From Gymnorhina tibicen (lineage: Eukaryota > Chordata > Aves > Passeriformes > Artamidae), in contig VXAZ01004042.1 in assembly GCA_013399875.1 (NCBI GenBank), positions 590,330 to 654,329 of the forward strand: a DNA stretch of 64,000 bases, given 5' to 3'. Position 1 is the first letter of the stretch; every line of letters starts with the position of its first letter. A model generated the notes under the pieces. The model saw only the letters and a program-made list of their open reading frames with translations. It ran no database searches and had not been told where the DNA came from. This document shows, in pieces, positions 14,122-29,800 of the stretch. The position numbers and the translations under genes are program-made.

Positions 14122-17100
14122 CTGGTAGATAAATGGAAGGAAGAAACTTTTAACTTCCAGGAAAGAAGGAGACGTAATTAATTTAGAAACCATAACACAA
14201 CATAGATAATCAAGAAAAATGCTAGCTTGCTTGGAAAATGCATTATGCTGAAAGATGTAAGCAAAATGAAATAATTAAAATGGACTACATTATGTCTGTA
14301 GACATCATCTGGCAACATGGAACTATTAGGAAGAATGGTGTCCATTATGCTTGCAGACAATGTCAGCTAAAGTAACCAATTAACAAAAAAAAAAAAAGGA
14401 AATCTCACGAGCACAATTCTGTATTATTAAATTGTGTTCCTTTGTCTGTGTAGTGTTGTTATCAATACATAATGCATAGCATTCTTTTCAAACTGTGAAG
14501 TTCTGTTATGAATTCAAAAATGTCTTTTTGGCTGCAGCTCTTTATGAACAATACTTTGATTTCCATATGCTGTCCTCCAAACATATGTCCACAGAATAAC
14601 AAATAAATCCCTAAACATTAGATTTTGTTCAAAAGTCCAGCATGTTGCAGATCAGTGGTAGAAAAATCTGTTATTTTCCTTGTTATCTGGACAAATAGTT
14701 TGGAGCACATCACAAAATCCACAAGTCAGCCACAGAACTTGGTTTTTCTCAGACAAAATTGTTTCAATACAAATCACCTTTGCTTAGGAATTTGAATCAA
14801 GAAGTGCACGTTACAACGTTCATAATTGTACAGCATAGGATTGCTAGACAGACTGAGCTAAAACCTCTGTGATTATTTACATCAAACCTAAGGACTGTAT
14901 AAGGAAAAGCATACAATAACCAAATAATGATTGGTAGTAAAAGTTTGCCTGTGAGAAACATGTTAGGGCTCCTCAGCACTGTCACCAGAGATGTCAATGT
15001 GTAGTGTCTGGTCTGACAAATTTGGTGTTCAAGGGCTGAGGAGAGCAAGCCCAGCAGGCTGGTGGTGCTGAACCAGCCCAGGGAATACAAACAAGAATGA
15101 AAGTCACGGGAGGTAGAAGCTGCAGGTGCAGACACAGGTCTGTTCTTAAGTTTTATTAGCAGATGATTTCACTTGACCCCATACAGGAAGGAGGATCAGA
15201 CTCAATCTGTAGAATCAGTTTAATCTCCTCCTAGAAGGTGGTGGCATTTGGAGCTTGGGTTGTGTCCTGTGACTCTTTCAGACGGCAGCAAAAGGCTTTT
15301 CCCTGCCCCTGCATCTCTGTCTCAGCCACGCTGCCCTTTCATTTAACAAGTTGCTGTTAGCCAGACAATCTCATTTACTTTTCATTATCTTACTACGACT
15401 GACATTAAAATGTTGCCATTAATTTGTTTAGACCTTTATATTCTACTGTTATGCTCACTGAAATGTTCCAAGCATATTAATACACAAGGAAGAGCTAAAA
15501 ATGACAGGACAATAAAGTGTGTCTGGCATTTTTAAAGAGATCAAAGGAAAAAAATGTCTTCATGATGACCAATGTCATTTTTAACAACTCTGCTCCAAAC
15601 CGTCCAGGGCACATTACTTATGTTTACATGAAGTCCTGTGAGACAGCTGCAAAGATGATATCACTAGTTAAAGTGGATGGCTTAAGGCTCCTTAAATTAA
15701 ATATGACATTACCTCATCAGTTAAAATTGTGTGCCAGCTTTGGTGTATATCAAATAGAAAATAAAGCTGACACTGATGGAACTGTAAGCATTAACATATG
15801 TGAAATATTGTGTTAACCGCATTTCTTCTTATGTATTTGATTTTTCTAGTAGCAATTGCTCAGCTCACTAGCTTCACTGTCCCAGTGCAGATTGGTGGGA
15901 ATACGAAGCGGAAACATGCATTTCTGAGATAATTTTACAGATACTTAAGTAGCTTGTAGTTTTTAAAATCAGACTTCTGTTCTTTCTATAATGTCTTTAT
16001 GATATGTGTATAACAGGATTTGAAAGTTAAGAGAAGAGTTGTAAAGACACCTCAGAATTGTTGGCATTTTGTCTGGTTTGTTTTTCATTTTCCCTTCTCA
16101 GAAATATCCTTAAAAATGCCAGCTCTAGGTTGCCTGCAAAACCTATTGAAAGCAGTCAGGGATACATGCTACTAGTTCTTAGATTTTAGGAAAAAAATGC
16201 ATGTTGAGAATTTTTAACAAGATGACCTTTCTCCAAATAATTAACTGCTTGTTAAAGAGAAAGAGTAACCACATAAACCCGCAGCATCTGAGTGACAGTC
16301 TTTGCTCCATTTAGCCCATGATGACATTATTTCACCAGTTTCCCAGGCACCATTCTTTGCTCAAGCTGCAATAGTAGATAAATTCTCAAAAGGTATGAAA
16401 AAATTAACTAAAAATGCTAAGCAAATTTTACATTCTTTTTTCCTCCATATATAAAGGAGATAAAAAAATCAAAAGGCTTGAATTTGGTGTTTTTATTCTG
16501 CTACACCTTAAAAATAAACAATCTTATATAGTCTTACTAAGTCTTCCATATGCAGCCAAAAAATAACTAACCTGTAAGTACCAATTTTGCTATCATATGA
16601 AGTAGATTAGGCAAAAAACCCCTTTCAAATTAAATCCTATCACTCTCCTACTTTTCCTCCTTTATAGCAATAGCCTGCCCACACTTTTCATTGTCCCTTG
16701 TAGTGACAGAATCATAATTTATGGTTCTCTTCTTGGCTGCTGTGCAGTTGTAAATGACACAATTTGGTTACTAAAAGGCTGTCTTCTAATGGATTTTTGC
16801 AAGTTATAGGTCATGCAGCCCCGTGGAAGATTGGAGGATTTTTCATTTTTTTTTCTTTCGCTTTGAAAAATTACTGACAGACAGAGAAGTTTAGCTGTGA
16901 GACAATGGGTAAAAAGTACAATTTGAAAAGAGGAAGCTTTAGAGATCAGGCCTACAACCTTCATATTCTAAGGATCATGTTTTTCATTTGGCAGCTAACA
17001 AATGGATTTGGATTCTCCCACACTGGTGGCAACATGTGATATCTGGGCTGCAGTAAATGAGTATCTATATTATTTTTTTCTTAGGGAAATAAAATTACTC

Positions 17101-19464
17101 TGGATTTTACTAGTTTATACTTGGAAACCAACATCCTGCTGTCATTTTTGCACTTTTCAAAATCCTACCAGAGACCACAGCATATCACAAACAACTGATC
17201 TTGTAAATAGGAGAAAGTACAGTCACAACTTGGAAATGGAGTTGCTGCCAAGGAAGCTCAGAAAGCAGCTTGCATGTCCCTCTGGACTTGGTAGCAGTTC
17301 TTTTCCGTAAGTTTGTCAGAAGATGCTGTGCCAGGGATACAGTTGGCTCATTGGCATCCCTGTGAGAAGACTGAACGTGTCACCTCCGCAGCACCCAGAC
17401 AGACTTGGCACACAGCCCAGAATACTGAGTTTGCAAATTTGGATTTCCCATTTGGCAATTCTTCACTCAGTTACTGCTGTCAATGGTGTGGCAAATATTT
17501 CTTGTAATTTTATAGTCCTTTAGGGCTTATGGCACAGAGATGTAAACATAAACACGGCGCTAACCACTGAGTGCAGTTTCGGGTGAAAGACTAGAGCATG
17601 AGTTCAGATGTGAAAATAGGAGATGCCTGCCCAGTAGAGAGGACAGTCAGTGAATATGTTCATGGAGCCTCTTGGCCACGATGCAAAAAGCATTCCCTTT
17701 TTGCTTGTCTGGGTCTTTCCAGATATCCCACTTCTGTTTGCACTCTGTGTGGTGTGCAAGGCCAGTGTGTGGCTTTCGGGTGGGAGACTGATGAACAGCA
17801 GTGCAAGAGCTCACACACACTTCCTGCTCCTCCCATCTAGTGCCTGAACAGGCCATTACTAGTTGGTCCTAATTCCATGGTTTAGTAAAACCATGTCTGG
17901 GAGAGATTCACAACGGAAAGATGAAGTAATCTAGAATTCCTCTACAAATTTTTTAAGGAATTGCAAAAAACTTGTTCTTTTTTGGAAAGCGTGAGTTATG
18001 GTTTTGAGGAAAAGGCAATACCTATAAAATGACCCCTGGACAATGAAAAACATAAAGAGCTGCAGAATTCAAATTTTGGCTAATTTTCTAGTTCCAGTTT
18101 CTAGTAAGTGATAACAGTGCTTACATTGGGGTTTAGTCCTGAACATGCTGGAGACCCCTGAAATGCACCACCACATGTTGTACTGCAGAAAGTGAGGTGC
18201 AAGTGCTGGAAACCCCTGCCTGCTGCTGAAGCCAGCCACTCTGCCAAGCTATGCTCTGCTTCTATACATTTGCTTATTACCAGGGCAGTGAGATCTTACG
18301 TGTTTTTCCTTAAAAAATTCCTTCCCAAGAAATAGGCAGAACTCAGCTGAAATCTAAATATTTGCCACTTAATCTTATGAAACAATCAGTGAAGTATGTA
18401 TAACTATAATTTACATCCAAGTATACCTTATTTTTCTGCAGCCTACTGTGATCAATATGGTTGTTATAAGCAATTTGGCTATTCACCTGTTAGGATGAAA
18501 AATTTTCCAGGTCTCTCTTTCTTTTAACACTCTGATTCCACTAAAGCTGCTAATTTTTCTCCCTGACATGAATTACGCTCCCTGGTCAGACTATCTTTGG
18601 TTTTGAAGATTTTCTTCATAGTATGTATCTTTCTTTTGCCTTTATTTTATAAAGATTTTTTAAAAAATTCCTCACAAGTCTCCACTTTAGTTGAACAGAA
18701 GGCATTGCAAGAAGAAATCTAAATAAGGAGCTTCATGTGGTTCTGCACTGTGGCTTTGTGTCCCATTAGTTACTGAGGGTTAGAGGTGTGGGATTTACTG
18801 CAGTGCTTGTGGGACAAAGCAGTCTGCATCCAGAGCTAAAAGCTTAAAAGCTGCAACAACTCGAGGGACACCAACCTTAATCCCAGTTTATTAGCAACAA
18901 GAGAAAGAAGTACATGTTATTAAAAATAAAAAATTAAGCACAGCCCTGAATGGGCTGGTTTTCTGCCTGTAACCTCAGCATCTGTTGCATTTCTCTTCAT
19001 ATGAGCCTCCTCTGTGCAGCCTGACCAGTCTCCAGGGCCTCCGGTAACGCAACCCATCTAATGGGCATGAGGGGACTGACCCATCCTATGAAGTCACACC
19101 AGCTTTCCCTGTAGCTGGGACTGTCAGAGCTGGTGTCTACACCTAGGGGATATAATTCCTCACTTGTGGGCCTCACAAGACACCTTGATAGAGGTGAAAG
19201 CAGCATGCAGCCATCAGAGGATCCTGGGTGACTGCTGCATCCTCAACAAGTCTAAGCGGGGACAAGTGCTCCCTGATCACCAGGCAGCATGGGAACTGCA
19301 GGGTTTTTTCCTTTTTAAGCCGCTTCCCAGTGTGCTTAGTGCCATGGGATCCTGCATGGTGTGTTCCCACCTGGCTGCTTGCTCCCATCACGCACTGCAT
19401 TCTCAATGGAGAAGCCCTTCTCCATCTTTCCAAGTCACCTGTTGGTGTGGGCATGTCTCTGACA

Positions 19465-19556
19465 ACCTTCCTTCCTTCTTTCTTTCCTTCTTTCTTTCTT
19501 TCTTTCTTTCCTTCCTTCCTTCCTTCCTTCCTTCCTTCCTTCCTTCCTTCCTTCCA
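19465..19556. repeat. Tetranucleotide microsatellite (TTCC/TTTC)n
   Basis: About 92 bp of mixed CTTC, CTTT and then pure CTTC units; the pure block at the right end is the longest. It creates long artificial open frames of Phe/Leu/Ser/Pro or Arg/Lys/Glu repeats on both strands. It is likely polymorphic in length. Confidence 0.97.
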
Positions 19557-22500
19557 TCTCTACCCCATTCTCCCTTTCTCCCTTTTTCCCTCAAATCTAT
19601 TAAAATGCCCAACAGATTATTTCTCCAAGGATGGACATGCATACAGTTGAATTAGGATGAGCCACGCAGTGCAAACTCTGTGAGAAGGGAAGGTGGGAGT
19701 CAGCGCTCACGGCAGGAGGCTTTTGAACTGGTTTTGCTTGTACTGGATTCATGGTGCAGATGCAGCCCCCCGAGGGAGACAACACACCAGCTAAATCCCA
19801 TAGTTCTCTAAGTGCTGGATATTTAAATACACAATTTTCAATCGATGAACAATTTGTAATTTACTGTCAGTTTGGGGGGCCTTTGTTTCCACTGGTCTTT
19901 TGTGAGCTGGTGTTTTTATGGTGTTCACCCAGGGCCAAAATTCACTGGAGTTATTCATACAAAGGTCCTGTCAGCCTAAGAGATTTCTGGGAATAAGGCC
20001 ATTGGGATTTGGCCACTGTTCAGTAATTTACTAATGCCATTAACTGACAGTGGGTCTCCATTAAGAATAAACTACTGAGGGTCTATTTTAGTACGAGATA
20101 ATGCCGTAGTGAAAAAGAGAAAAGATGTAACAAAGACATCAATGAAGATCTACAGTTACTCACTGCAAGAGTTTAATTCCAACTAATGTTAGCAGTAGTC
20201 TTGTTATTACACTGGTTTCTGGAATAATTGAATGCATTGGGATTTGCCCTTTCGTTTAAAATTAAGCTCTTAATTCTCTGCTGAACAAAGGACTCTGAAA
20301 TGCAACATACCTTAACCAATAACATTTCAAAACCCAGAAGTAACAAAAATAATCATTAGTATTTTAAAATCTGAGTATCCTTCATCTTATCACATGCTCC
20401 TAGTATTTTGGCTCATGTTTTTTGAGTATCTGGGACTGGCAGAACTGAAGATCTCAAGCAAATAAGCAAGATTGTATCTGCACTTTTATCTATACAGCTC
20501 CACTGAGAACAGTAGCCAGATCTTTAGCTGCTGTAAATGAGATTAGCCCCTTTATGCCAATGGATCTAAGTCAGTTTATGCTGATATATGGCTAGAGGGG
20601 GTGCAAGTGGTGACAGAATATTTTTCTTTGTATTTACTTAGTTCTGTTCTATTAATATCAAATAAAATCTGGAAAATTCTTCAACAGAAATGAGAACACC
20701 AGGATCCACTTTTGGAATATATGTAACATTGTCATGCAGAAAATGAAGAAGAACCAGAGGTTATAGACCGGGTTTTGCCATTCTAGTATTGCAATGTCCT
20801 AAGGGAAGTAAAAGCAAAATTCGTCTGCTAAGGTCTTCAGCGCATCTATCTGCAAAAAGCATTTCACCAATGAAAAGATTTGATCTCGAAGTTACAGTAA
20901 ATTCCACTGATTTCACTGCTTGCCACATACTGTAATAAATTACAATATAATGATCCCAGTATATAAAAATGAAAACCTCTTCTGGGAAGAAACATTCAAT
21001 TTTAAACCTCTTCAGTGAGGAACGTCAGGTCATAACTTTCTGGCATCGAAAAATGCTATCTTTTCATGGAAAAGGTTTCTGTCTGTCAAATAAGACAAAT
21101 TTACAAATGCTTGACTTCCACTTTAAGTGGGGGAAAAAGAAACACTTAGCAGTTTAAAGACTTCAGAGAGGAAGGAGCTTTCTAGTGTCAAACTGGCGAA
21201 GTTTAGTATTTATAGGAAATTCACATGCCTCTAATTACTCTAAACTCAGTTCCCAAGTAAAATATGCCATCTGGAAGATATTAGAGTCATTTACAACTTG
21301 TTCACTTCCCTATTTCACTGCAAAATTTTACCTCTTGCCAACTTTCCAGTGTTCTTCACAAAATGAAATGCAGTTTAATTTTTACTGGTTGTTTAATAGT
21401 TACTTTATCTATGTTGAGACAGCTAAGAGTTTCAGAAACTGGAAAAAAAAGTTGCATTTCTTAAAAACTAACTTTCTTATTACTCACTGTACCTCAAGCT
21501 TTTCATATGGATGTTTCAGGTGTGAGGGTTATGATGTGGCTTAGTTTAGTATTTAGCCACTAATTTGATATGGTTAGATTTGGAAAGATATCCTGTGTGA
21601 TAAGAGAGGGAAGAAAGATGACACAAGCAGCCATCGTGCATAAGAATAGGCTCTTGTAAGCCAAAAAAAATATATCCAAAAACTTGACTATATGGTTTTG
21701 TTTTTGTTTCTATGACCTCCCAAGAGATGCCCATCAATCAGAAAACTTCTTGTTAGTAGAGCAACTTCATCCAAGTATGCCAATCTGTTTACAAGTGAAG
21801 CTTTGCGACATTCCTCTGAGGTAAAGTTGTCATTCTCATTTTACATATGTGGAGACGAGAGAGAGAGACTGAGTGCCAGCAGTCTTACAGAAATTTTGCA
21901 AGCAGCAAGGAACAAAGCTGAGATAGCCAGATACCGTGCTTTAAACATAAGAGCCCAGTCTAGCTTCTCCTGAAATAATGGAAAGATTCCTAGTGGCTTC
22001 TGTGGGTTTCAAATAAAGCTTCTTAACAGAGGCTTGAAACTTGGAAGTTTTCCTAAGCCCTAGAATGACTGGAAGAAGGGGCTGCAAAGTCTCACACAGA
22101 ATCACAAATGTATTTCTGTAGGAGAACTAGACTAAATAACTTGCATACAGAGACTCATGCATATATACACTCACACTCACTGTACACCTCTATATCCATC
22201 AAACATTGTTTTCATGTGCCTAACTAGTTTAATGATTTGTGGTTGGATTAGTGTTGTGTGCATGTACTGCTGAATTCACTAAAAAGCCTGCCTAATTAGT
22301 AAGTTATAGAAGCCTCGGGTTTGCTTCCTCGAATGCCTAAAGAACAGAGAAAGAGCTGTATCAAATGGAGATCAGAATCGGTTGTGATTTCTTTTTCTTT
22401 CCACGAAAGTAGAAAAGAAATGCTTTAAAGTTATGGCAACCTTATAGCACTCCATTTGGGAGTTTTGAACTGCTGATTAATTTGTAATTATCCTTTGGGG

Positions 22501-24182
22501 ATCTATGTAGTATATTAATCACAACCTTAGGAACTCAACTTTTAAAAGTATTAGGTAGATGTTATTTTTTCAGAGAAACTGTGAAAGTTCTCTACATAAA
22601 ATAAGTTCCACAGTTTGGAAACTCAGATATTTGTCCCTTGTGGGCTGTCTACAACCTCTCTGACCAATACCTATAATTAATGAAACTAAAAGAGGCTAAA
22701 GGAGAAAGGAAATTGCAGACATACATATCAGCTTTAGATCAGAAGTTATGGCAATTTTCTTCCATGGCAACCATGTCCTGAAGATCTGTAAATACAGTAA
22801 AATGATGGGCATTTTCATTTATTTCCAGTTAGGAATTATATTAAGAGAATATTAAGAATGCAGTGTTAGGCACTTGGAGATCAATATTTCTCAGTGTTGT
22901 TCCCTTTGTTGTGATTTCTGCATCACGTGCCGTCGGCAGACCTTGGGCCAAGTGAAAAACTCACTTTGGGATTAGTGTCTTCACATACTTAGTCTGTAGC
23001 GATATAAATTACTGCTGTGGGTCTTCCTTGCCTGAAAGTGTGACACATGTAAAAGACTGGATTGATTTTTTGCTGAGACTTATCTAAAACCTGCATATAG
23101 CCACACAATTAGGCATATGTACAAACAAGTCGAGTTATTGGAAAATGTCCAGCTTTGCTTTGGAAACTTATGACTTGTCAGTGTTTCATCATGTGCATGT
23201 ATTAGAGCTTTTCCCATGGTTTTTATTGGGGGAAGTGGGGGCAGACTCTCTTGAGCTATCACCAAGGAAAAAAGAGTTGGAACTACATAAAGGACATCCA
23301 AACTTTTGAGTCTTTTCTGTATTGAAAACAGAGTCCTTAAGTGTGTGAAATACGTGGCATTATTAGGTAAATATTCTCATAATGACAAGAAGACCTTTGG
23401 CAGACTGTTGTAAGATCTAGATGAAAACCATCTCCTTACTTCTTTCTTATAATACAAACTTGGAAAGGCAAAGTGCCTGGCCATAACATCTAGGAGTGCT
23501 CTCTGGCACAGGAGGCACACAAAGCTGAATAAGAAACATTCGTAGTTTGGAGATTAACCCACTTACACCGTCTGCATGTTTCCTGGAGGGCCGTTATCTC
23601 AGCACAAAATCATTTGGTTGTGTACATTGCCACTTTAACAAACAACCCTTAAGCACATGAGTAATACTTAGGGTTGGCAACTTTAAAAGAGCTCTGGCTT
23701 TGTGAAATCTGAATGATATTTCCTAAGAGCAGTGCAAGGAACATTTACTCAAGGATGACGCTTTCAAATTCCAGGCTTCTGATCTTAGTAAGTGTGGTTG
23801 AAGAGCTGCCTGAAAAAGTCCCACGGTTTGTCTTCCTCTGTTTTGCAACTGGGACCTGTATGCACGTATGTGTGTGTGTTTCTGTATGTGTATTTTTATA
23901 TTCTTTATACAAGAAAAGACCTGAATCATTTCAGATGTTTCTTCCCAAAGTTCATTCTCAGCCAGAGAAGCAGCCTGGGAAGCTCAGCCTAGAAGATGTT
24001 CATTTCAAAACCACTAAAGCAGATGAGAACAGGGAAGAAGAGAGGAAACATCTATGTGAATTTAAACTATAGTAATTGCTAACAACCCTTTTCTATTAAT
24101 TTGTTGTCCAATTTCAGTAGAGACATTATAAATAAAACTCCTGTTGATAACTTATGCATGTCCTTATAGGTGTAGTTTGGTT

Positions 24183-24214
24183 TTGCACATATCAGTATTT
24201 GCACATATCAGTAT
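24183..24214. repeat. Perfect 16-bp tandem duplication
   Basis: TTGCACATATCAGTAT occurs twice back to back with no mismatch. It is a small recent duplication in intron 2. Confidence 0.95.
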
Positions 24215-26786
24215 GAGTGCAGACTTCTCCCTGGGATTCCGCTCTTGAAATCTGCATTAAGAAATTGAATATTACCCTCAGAATTATAATTTTCTCATAA
24301 AAGATATGTTTACTTAATATTTATTGCAAATAGATCACTATTTAAACTCAGTTTCGGAGTTACAGTACTTTGTTTTTGTACTAGAGATCCCAGTTAAAAC
24401 GGTACCAATTTGAAACACCAGTATATAAAAGTTTGTCCCATTGAGCAACTTTATTACCATTTTATTGTGTGTATCCTAGAACTGAAAAGTACATATAACT
24501 TAAATAAATGTATTTATCTTACGATAAAATATACCATAGATGTTTAAAGCTGCTAAGCCTGAATTTAGTTCATTTGTATCCTGTATCACAGAGAATGTCA
24601 CAGTTTTTATGTGTTTTGTGACCTTATGATTTATATGGGTCTTGAGAAATAACTATGTGTTTAGAAAGGAGGAAAACAGTGGCCAGTAAACATTCCCAGT
24701 AGCCTAAAAACAGGAACAGCTTGTTAGCTGAGGTCAGCCATATGACCCAGCGCCCAGTGAAACTGCATTGTTATAGCTGGAATGTGGGGCAAACCAGCCA
24801 TGCAAAAAACCCACCCCAGTGATCCACCTCTCATAAAAATGTCTTTCTTAGAAAGAGAGGCATGCGATAATGACTTACAGGAAGGAAAATGTGCACAGCA
24901 GATCATCATCATCTCTGGTACAAATTTACAGAGTTTAGTGGCATTGCATCTGAGGTGCATTGCCCCACGCTAATTTAAAATGGAAAACTAAGTGGAAAAC
25001 CTACCAGAATTCACACGTGTCTGCTAAAAAATTTTGCATAGTTTTCTTCTGGTACTTAATACTTGCGAAAGCAAGCAGGGCAATGGACATACACCCAACA
25101 CAAACACACAGCTCATGGGCTTCAGTAATTGGGACCATGCTGCATACATGCGTGCCAGCTCAAATCCCCAGCGGGAGCTGCACAAATGTCAAGGAAGTAT
25201 TCATTAAATGGGATTGAGTTTGTCTTCTTTCCACTTCCTTTTCCTCCCTCATCAGTGCAACTTCTTGAGATATACTCTCTCTTAAATCTGCTGAGCATTT
25301 GGACCTATACTCAGTGGAGGCTAAATGTAGTTTAGAGCAGCATGGCTGTGAGATGACCCCTGCCTTTGAAATCAGGGCAGTGGAAAACCTAAGTCAGGAC
25401 TAGCACACTCACAAAGAAATTGCTACTTTTGAGGTCAGAAATAATGTTCTCCCAGAAGCACTCTCCCATCCTTGTACAGGCTGCTTCGACAGCTGTAACC
25501 AAGAAAAAGGCACTCTTCAGGAAAGAGCTGTTACTGGGTCCAAGAAAGTATGGATAATGATGTTGATATGTCTTCTGCATTTCATGGGTCAGGCTTCTGC
25601 CCTTGCATTCTACTTAGAGAAATGGACAGCGTGACACAGAGGTATAATAATATATTACCTGACAGACCAAGGGGATCTGTAAGTAACTCAATGAATTGCA
25701 AACAAAAGTGGTGTTGCATCTTCTTTCCTTTTGTAACCCATAAGGGAGTGGTGTTCTAAGTCTTCTTTAATTAAGTACAATAAATAAGCCTTGAAAGGCA
25801 ATAAACCATTATACAGCTGATGAAAACACTCTGCAATTAAATGGATAAAATCCTGATTTGATGGCTTTTGTTTAGTTTACACTTTCAGTAGGTATCTATA
25901 AATGCTTTTACTTTTGTTTGTCTACTTAGTGGTGATAAGCACATCCAGGAGCAACCTGTGTAAGACCCTGTGGTATTAAGCATTGATTCTTTCCTCTCCC
26001 TCACTCCTGGCAAGCAGCGCACTAACGCAGACAGACAAGCCGTGAAATGTGTTTGGGCCGGATCCTCTCGTACGTGCAGAGAATGTGCGCGAGATAACGC
26101 CAGGCTTTCCTTTGTGGTTTAATAATGCAAAAGACAGGCTTTCACACACTAGGGAGAACAAGGTTTGTTTGCCTTATGCATTCTTAAAGGTATAAATTGC
26201 CCAAAACAGTAGTAGGAAGTCTAGGAAGGAAATGAGATAATACGCCATCCCTTTCCTCACTTTGAGCCTCCTGAGCAGACTCACAGAGATGTCTGACTTG
26301 CACAGAGAGACTCAGGGACTCCTTTTGGCAGCACAGCCTCAATCCTTCTGTTGCAAACACTCCCAGTGCTGTGTCTGAGGTGGTGCAGATCCCGTGGTGC
26401 TGCGCTGCAGAGCACATGGTGCACTTCTGATGTCCTCCCTGGCCAGAAGTACTGCCAGACACTGTCACTTTGCAGTGTAGTGATGAAAGAAAAAACCTCT
26501 GGGTTTGCTCTCTCGGTACCCAAATAACCAACAGCACACCCAGTTTTGAGCCAGGTGGTACATACATCCTGTTCAGCCCCTACTCTGAGTAAAACTGTTG
26601 GTACCTGGCAGGGGAGTGGCTGTAGCTGGAAAAGTCTCAACCTTTGTGTCAAAATCACTTGTTTTTATCTCAGACTGAAACATCATTTTCATAATTTTTA
26701 AATACAAACCCTTCCTGTCTGAACAGCTCATGGGTTTCATGCTGTTGAGCCTAGGTGTCCCTGCTAGTCCCCCTTTAAAATTTTAT

Positions 26787-26815
26787 AGTGTAACATAACC
26801 TCATTTTGTTACACT
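26787..26815. repeat. 9-bp inverted repeat with an 11-base loop
   Basis: AGTGTAACA and TGTTACACT are perfect reverse complements. It may be a chance hairpin or the remnant of an inverted-repeat element; nothing nearby identifies one. Confidence 0.8.
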
Positions 26816-29800
26816 GTAAACATTTCCAAGATACAGATCCTGGTTTTTATTACAGGGGGGAAATGGTAATAACCCCCCGTCTTTCCTGAAACATGCAGAA
26901 AACCCCTTCAACAAATTAAACCTACGCATTCCTCATTAGCTTTAACCCGGATTTGGTCTCACAGGCACTGTAAAGCCAGTCCCTCCTTCCCTCTGAACAA
27001 AGGGATGTTAGGAGACTAACAGCCCACTGGAGAGGCACAATCCTGCCTGACTCACAGTACCAACATGTTGTGATGAACAGATTCCTGAAACAGCTCCACC
27101 AAATTGAATTTTCACATATTTAGCACATAACATCCCATTTTTCAGCTTTTCCTCAGTTACTGCACATTTCTCCTCAAACAGGTACCACAAAGTGTCCTCT
27201 GTCCTTACATGAAGGCTGCATGACTACTATAGGAACAACTCCAGCCAGACAACTTTGAGAACCTTAGTCCCTTCCCCCTGTAAACATTCCCTATGGGAAT
27301 TCATAAAAATCAGAACTAGCAGATGGATAATAGACGAACTGATGAAGGATTACCTTTTTTTTCCCCACAGGGATAAGGATCATGGAAACATGTCTCATGC
27401 CAGCAACAAAAGGATATGTCAGCTGGAAAGAACCAGGTTTCTATGCAGAATTGTGCTCTGGGAAAATCACAGTATTGCTTGTTAATGGTGCTGCTCAGAG
27501 CAGTACCAAAAATTGCAATTCTTGCATTTGGAGATGTGATTACAACACATGTCTGAACTGTTTTTATTTAACTGGCTGAGGTACTAATAATGTCATAGAC
27601 TCTGCTCAGTGCTGAATGTTCCCACCAGGAACAATAAATCCTGTGCCACCACAGCTTTGCCACTAACTGGGTAATAATTTGGCACCACTATGGATGTCAC
27701 GTCTTCGACTGCAGTGCAGATGCAAATACCCAGTCTGCGGCAGGTTGGAAGCTGGGAGTCATTCTGCTTTCATCAGAGCCACTGTCTGGGAAGGCAGGAG
27801 CATTGCAAAGGAATTGGGCTGCCCAGGGGTTGCCTGTTCAGTCAGCTGTATGCTTTCTGGTTTGTTACAGCTCTGTTCTGTTCACACAGTAGTTAGCAGG
27901 GCCATAAAGCTGTGAGATTAGATAGTTGAGATTTCAAGCTGCAAATGTGAGCCTAGATGTCCCTCAGTATGACGGGGCTTAGTTAGGTCATTTAGGGAGA
28001 TAGGAGCCGATGAGAGAAAGTGGGCAGACACTGGACTGAAAGGCTGAAAGCAATCTCTTTTCATCTGCCACGGCTATTCAGTGAAGCCAGTGTCAGCTAA
28101 CTTCCCTGTGCCACAGCTTTCTGGATTGGAAAATCAGATATTGATATTTCCCTGAAAGAGTTTGAAGGCACTGAATGAACTGAGATGGCCACAGTACTAG
28201 TGACACTGTCATTAATTTTGTGATTCAATACACCTTTTGTAAATAGATATATTTAGTTGACAGCTCTTCATTCTTGCTTCTAACCCTTTTTAGCTGTGAT
28301 TTCAAATTTTTACCCTTGAAGATGGACAATGAGAAAGAACAAAGAGACCTAAAATACAATGTGTTTTTTGTGAATCTCCATTTCAAAACATTCATAGTGA
28401 AATACAGCATTTTGCTACTCTTGCCACTACATCAAACCTTCTTGTACTAAGCCCATTATAACAAGCAACAACATTTCTTTATAACCCAGAAATAATTATT
28501 GATGTAGCCTTGCCTAGATGTACAGGGATTTAGACAATTAATACTCAGAAGTATTAATAAGCCTTCTGCATAAATCCCTAGGTGCAGAAGAGGCAACTGT
28601 GTATCCCTAAGCTCCTTAAGATAGGTACTTACAAGGAGCCTGAAAAACAAAGGATTTGGGACACAGCCTGTATTTAAGCAGCAAATGATTGTTTGACATC
28701 TGAGGGACCCAGTTACTCTGAATTACCCTGGGTGACCTGTTGCTTTGGAGAACTGGTTATCTGAGGGACATGCTCTGGTGCGTTATGGTAGGGTGCCCCA
28801 GCAGGTTACCCACACTTGTTTCACTCTTGACTAAACACATTGGGCAAACGGATTCAAAGGATTTCTGCTTTGAAGTGGAGTATTTCCAGTACCTGAGCTC
28901 CGGTGTGAGAGCTTGGCCAGTTTTCCCCCGGACTATCTAAATAAGTGATGATGGTGATTATACTGCTGTCAGTAAAACGGAGTAGGAAAAAGGGAGGTGT
29001 GCTACCTCCTTCATAAAACTGGCAGGATTTTCTATTTGAATCTCATCTTATTATGCTTTATTACTCTTTGATAATCAGCATACAATATAGTAATTTTGCT
29101 GTGAGGTGGAGTCTTTTCACATAAAGTTATTGCAAAAAAACCTCTTGTTGCATAAAAGCCTTAGCTAAATTGTATACAGATAGATTGCATACACACCATG
29201 AAGTTGTCAAAACATTGTGATTTGATTAATGAGGCTGTTAATTTTCAGACTTGTCTCCCATACAGATCTCGAGCCTCTTCAGTCACATCAAGACTCGTGA
29301 GGTTAACGATATTTCCTGCCAGCCTTAGCATGAATCTGTCACGTTATAAATGACTCTCCCTCCATTTGTCATGTAGGAATTGTCTTCAATACCTGGGGCA
29401 ACATGAAAGGATGGGAGCACATTAGCAAACACTTTGCTACAGTGAGGCATTCTGAATGTGAAATGCCTTTCACCCATATGACCAGTGCCCCTTACACCCA
29501 GAAGCTTGCTTCTCTTCAATATGTATTTTGTCTCCTGATGCTTTTAATCCTTAGGGATGCAAGTCCTGCTCACTTGAATTTTGCAGTCTCCTGCCCATCT
29601 GCTTTTAGGCAACATAACTATGTTGTGAGAAGAAAATCAGGGAGTTGCTATAAGGTAAGGGAACATGGTTTCACATGAATTGAATCCTAAAAATAACCTG
29701 TTCTGTTTTCCTAAACTTGTAATATCTGTGTTATTCTGTAAAGAATCCCAAAGGCATTAACATAAGTAAGGAACACGGAACAGTGCTGAGATCTTTTTTC

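Noticed and set aside
15517..15816. 99-codon plus-strand frame in intron 2
   Set aside because: No similarity to a known family, AT-rich intronic DNA, antisense to NRP1 and no splice-site pairing.
19164..19655. 163- and 140-codon plus-strand frames with FLPSFLPS-type repeats
   Set aside because: They are produced by the TTCC/TTTC microsatellite.
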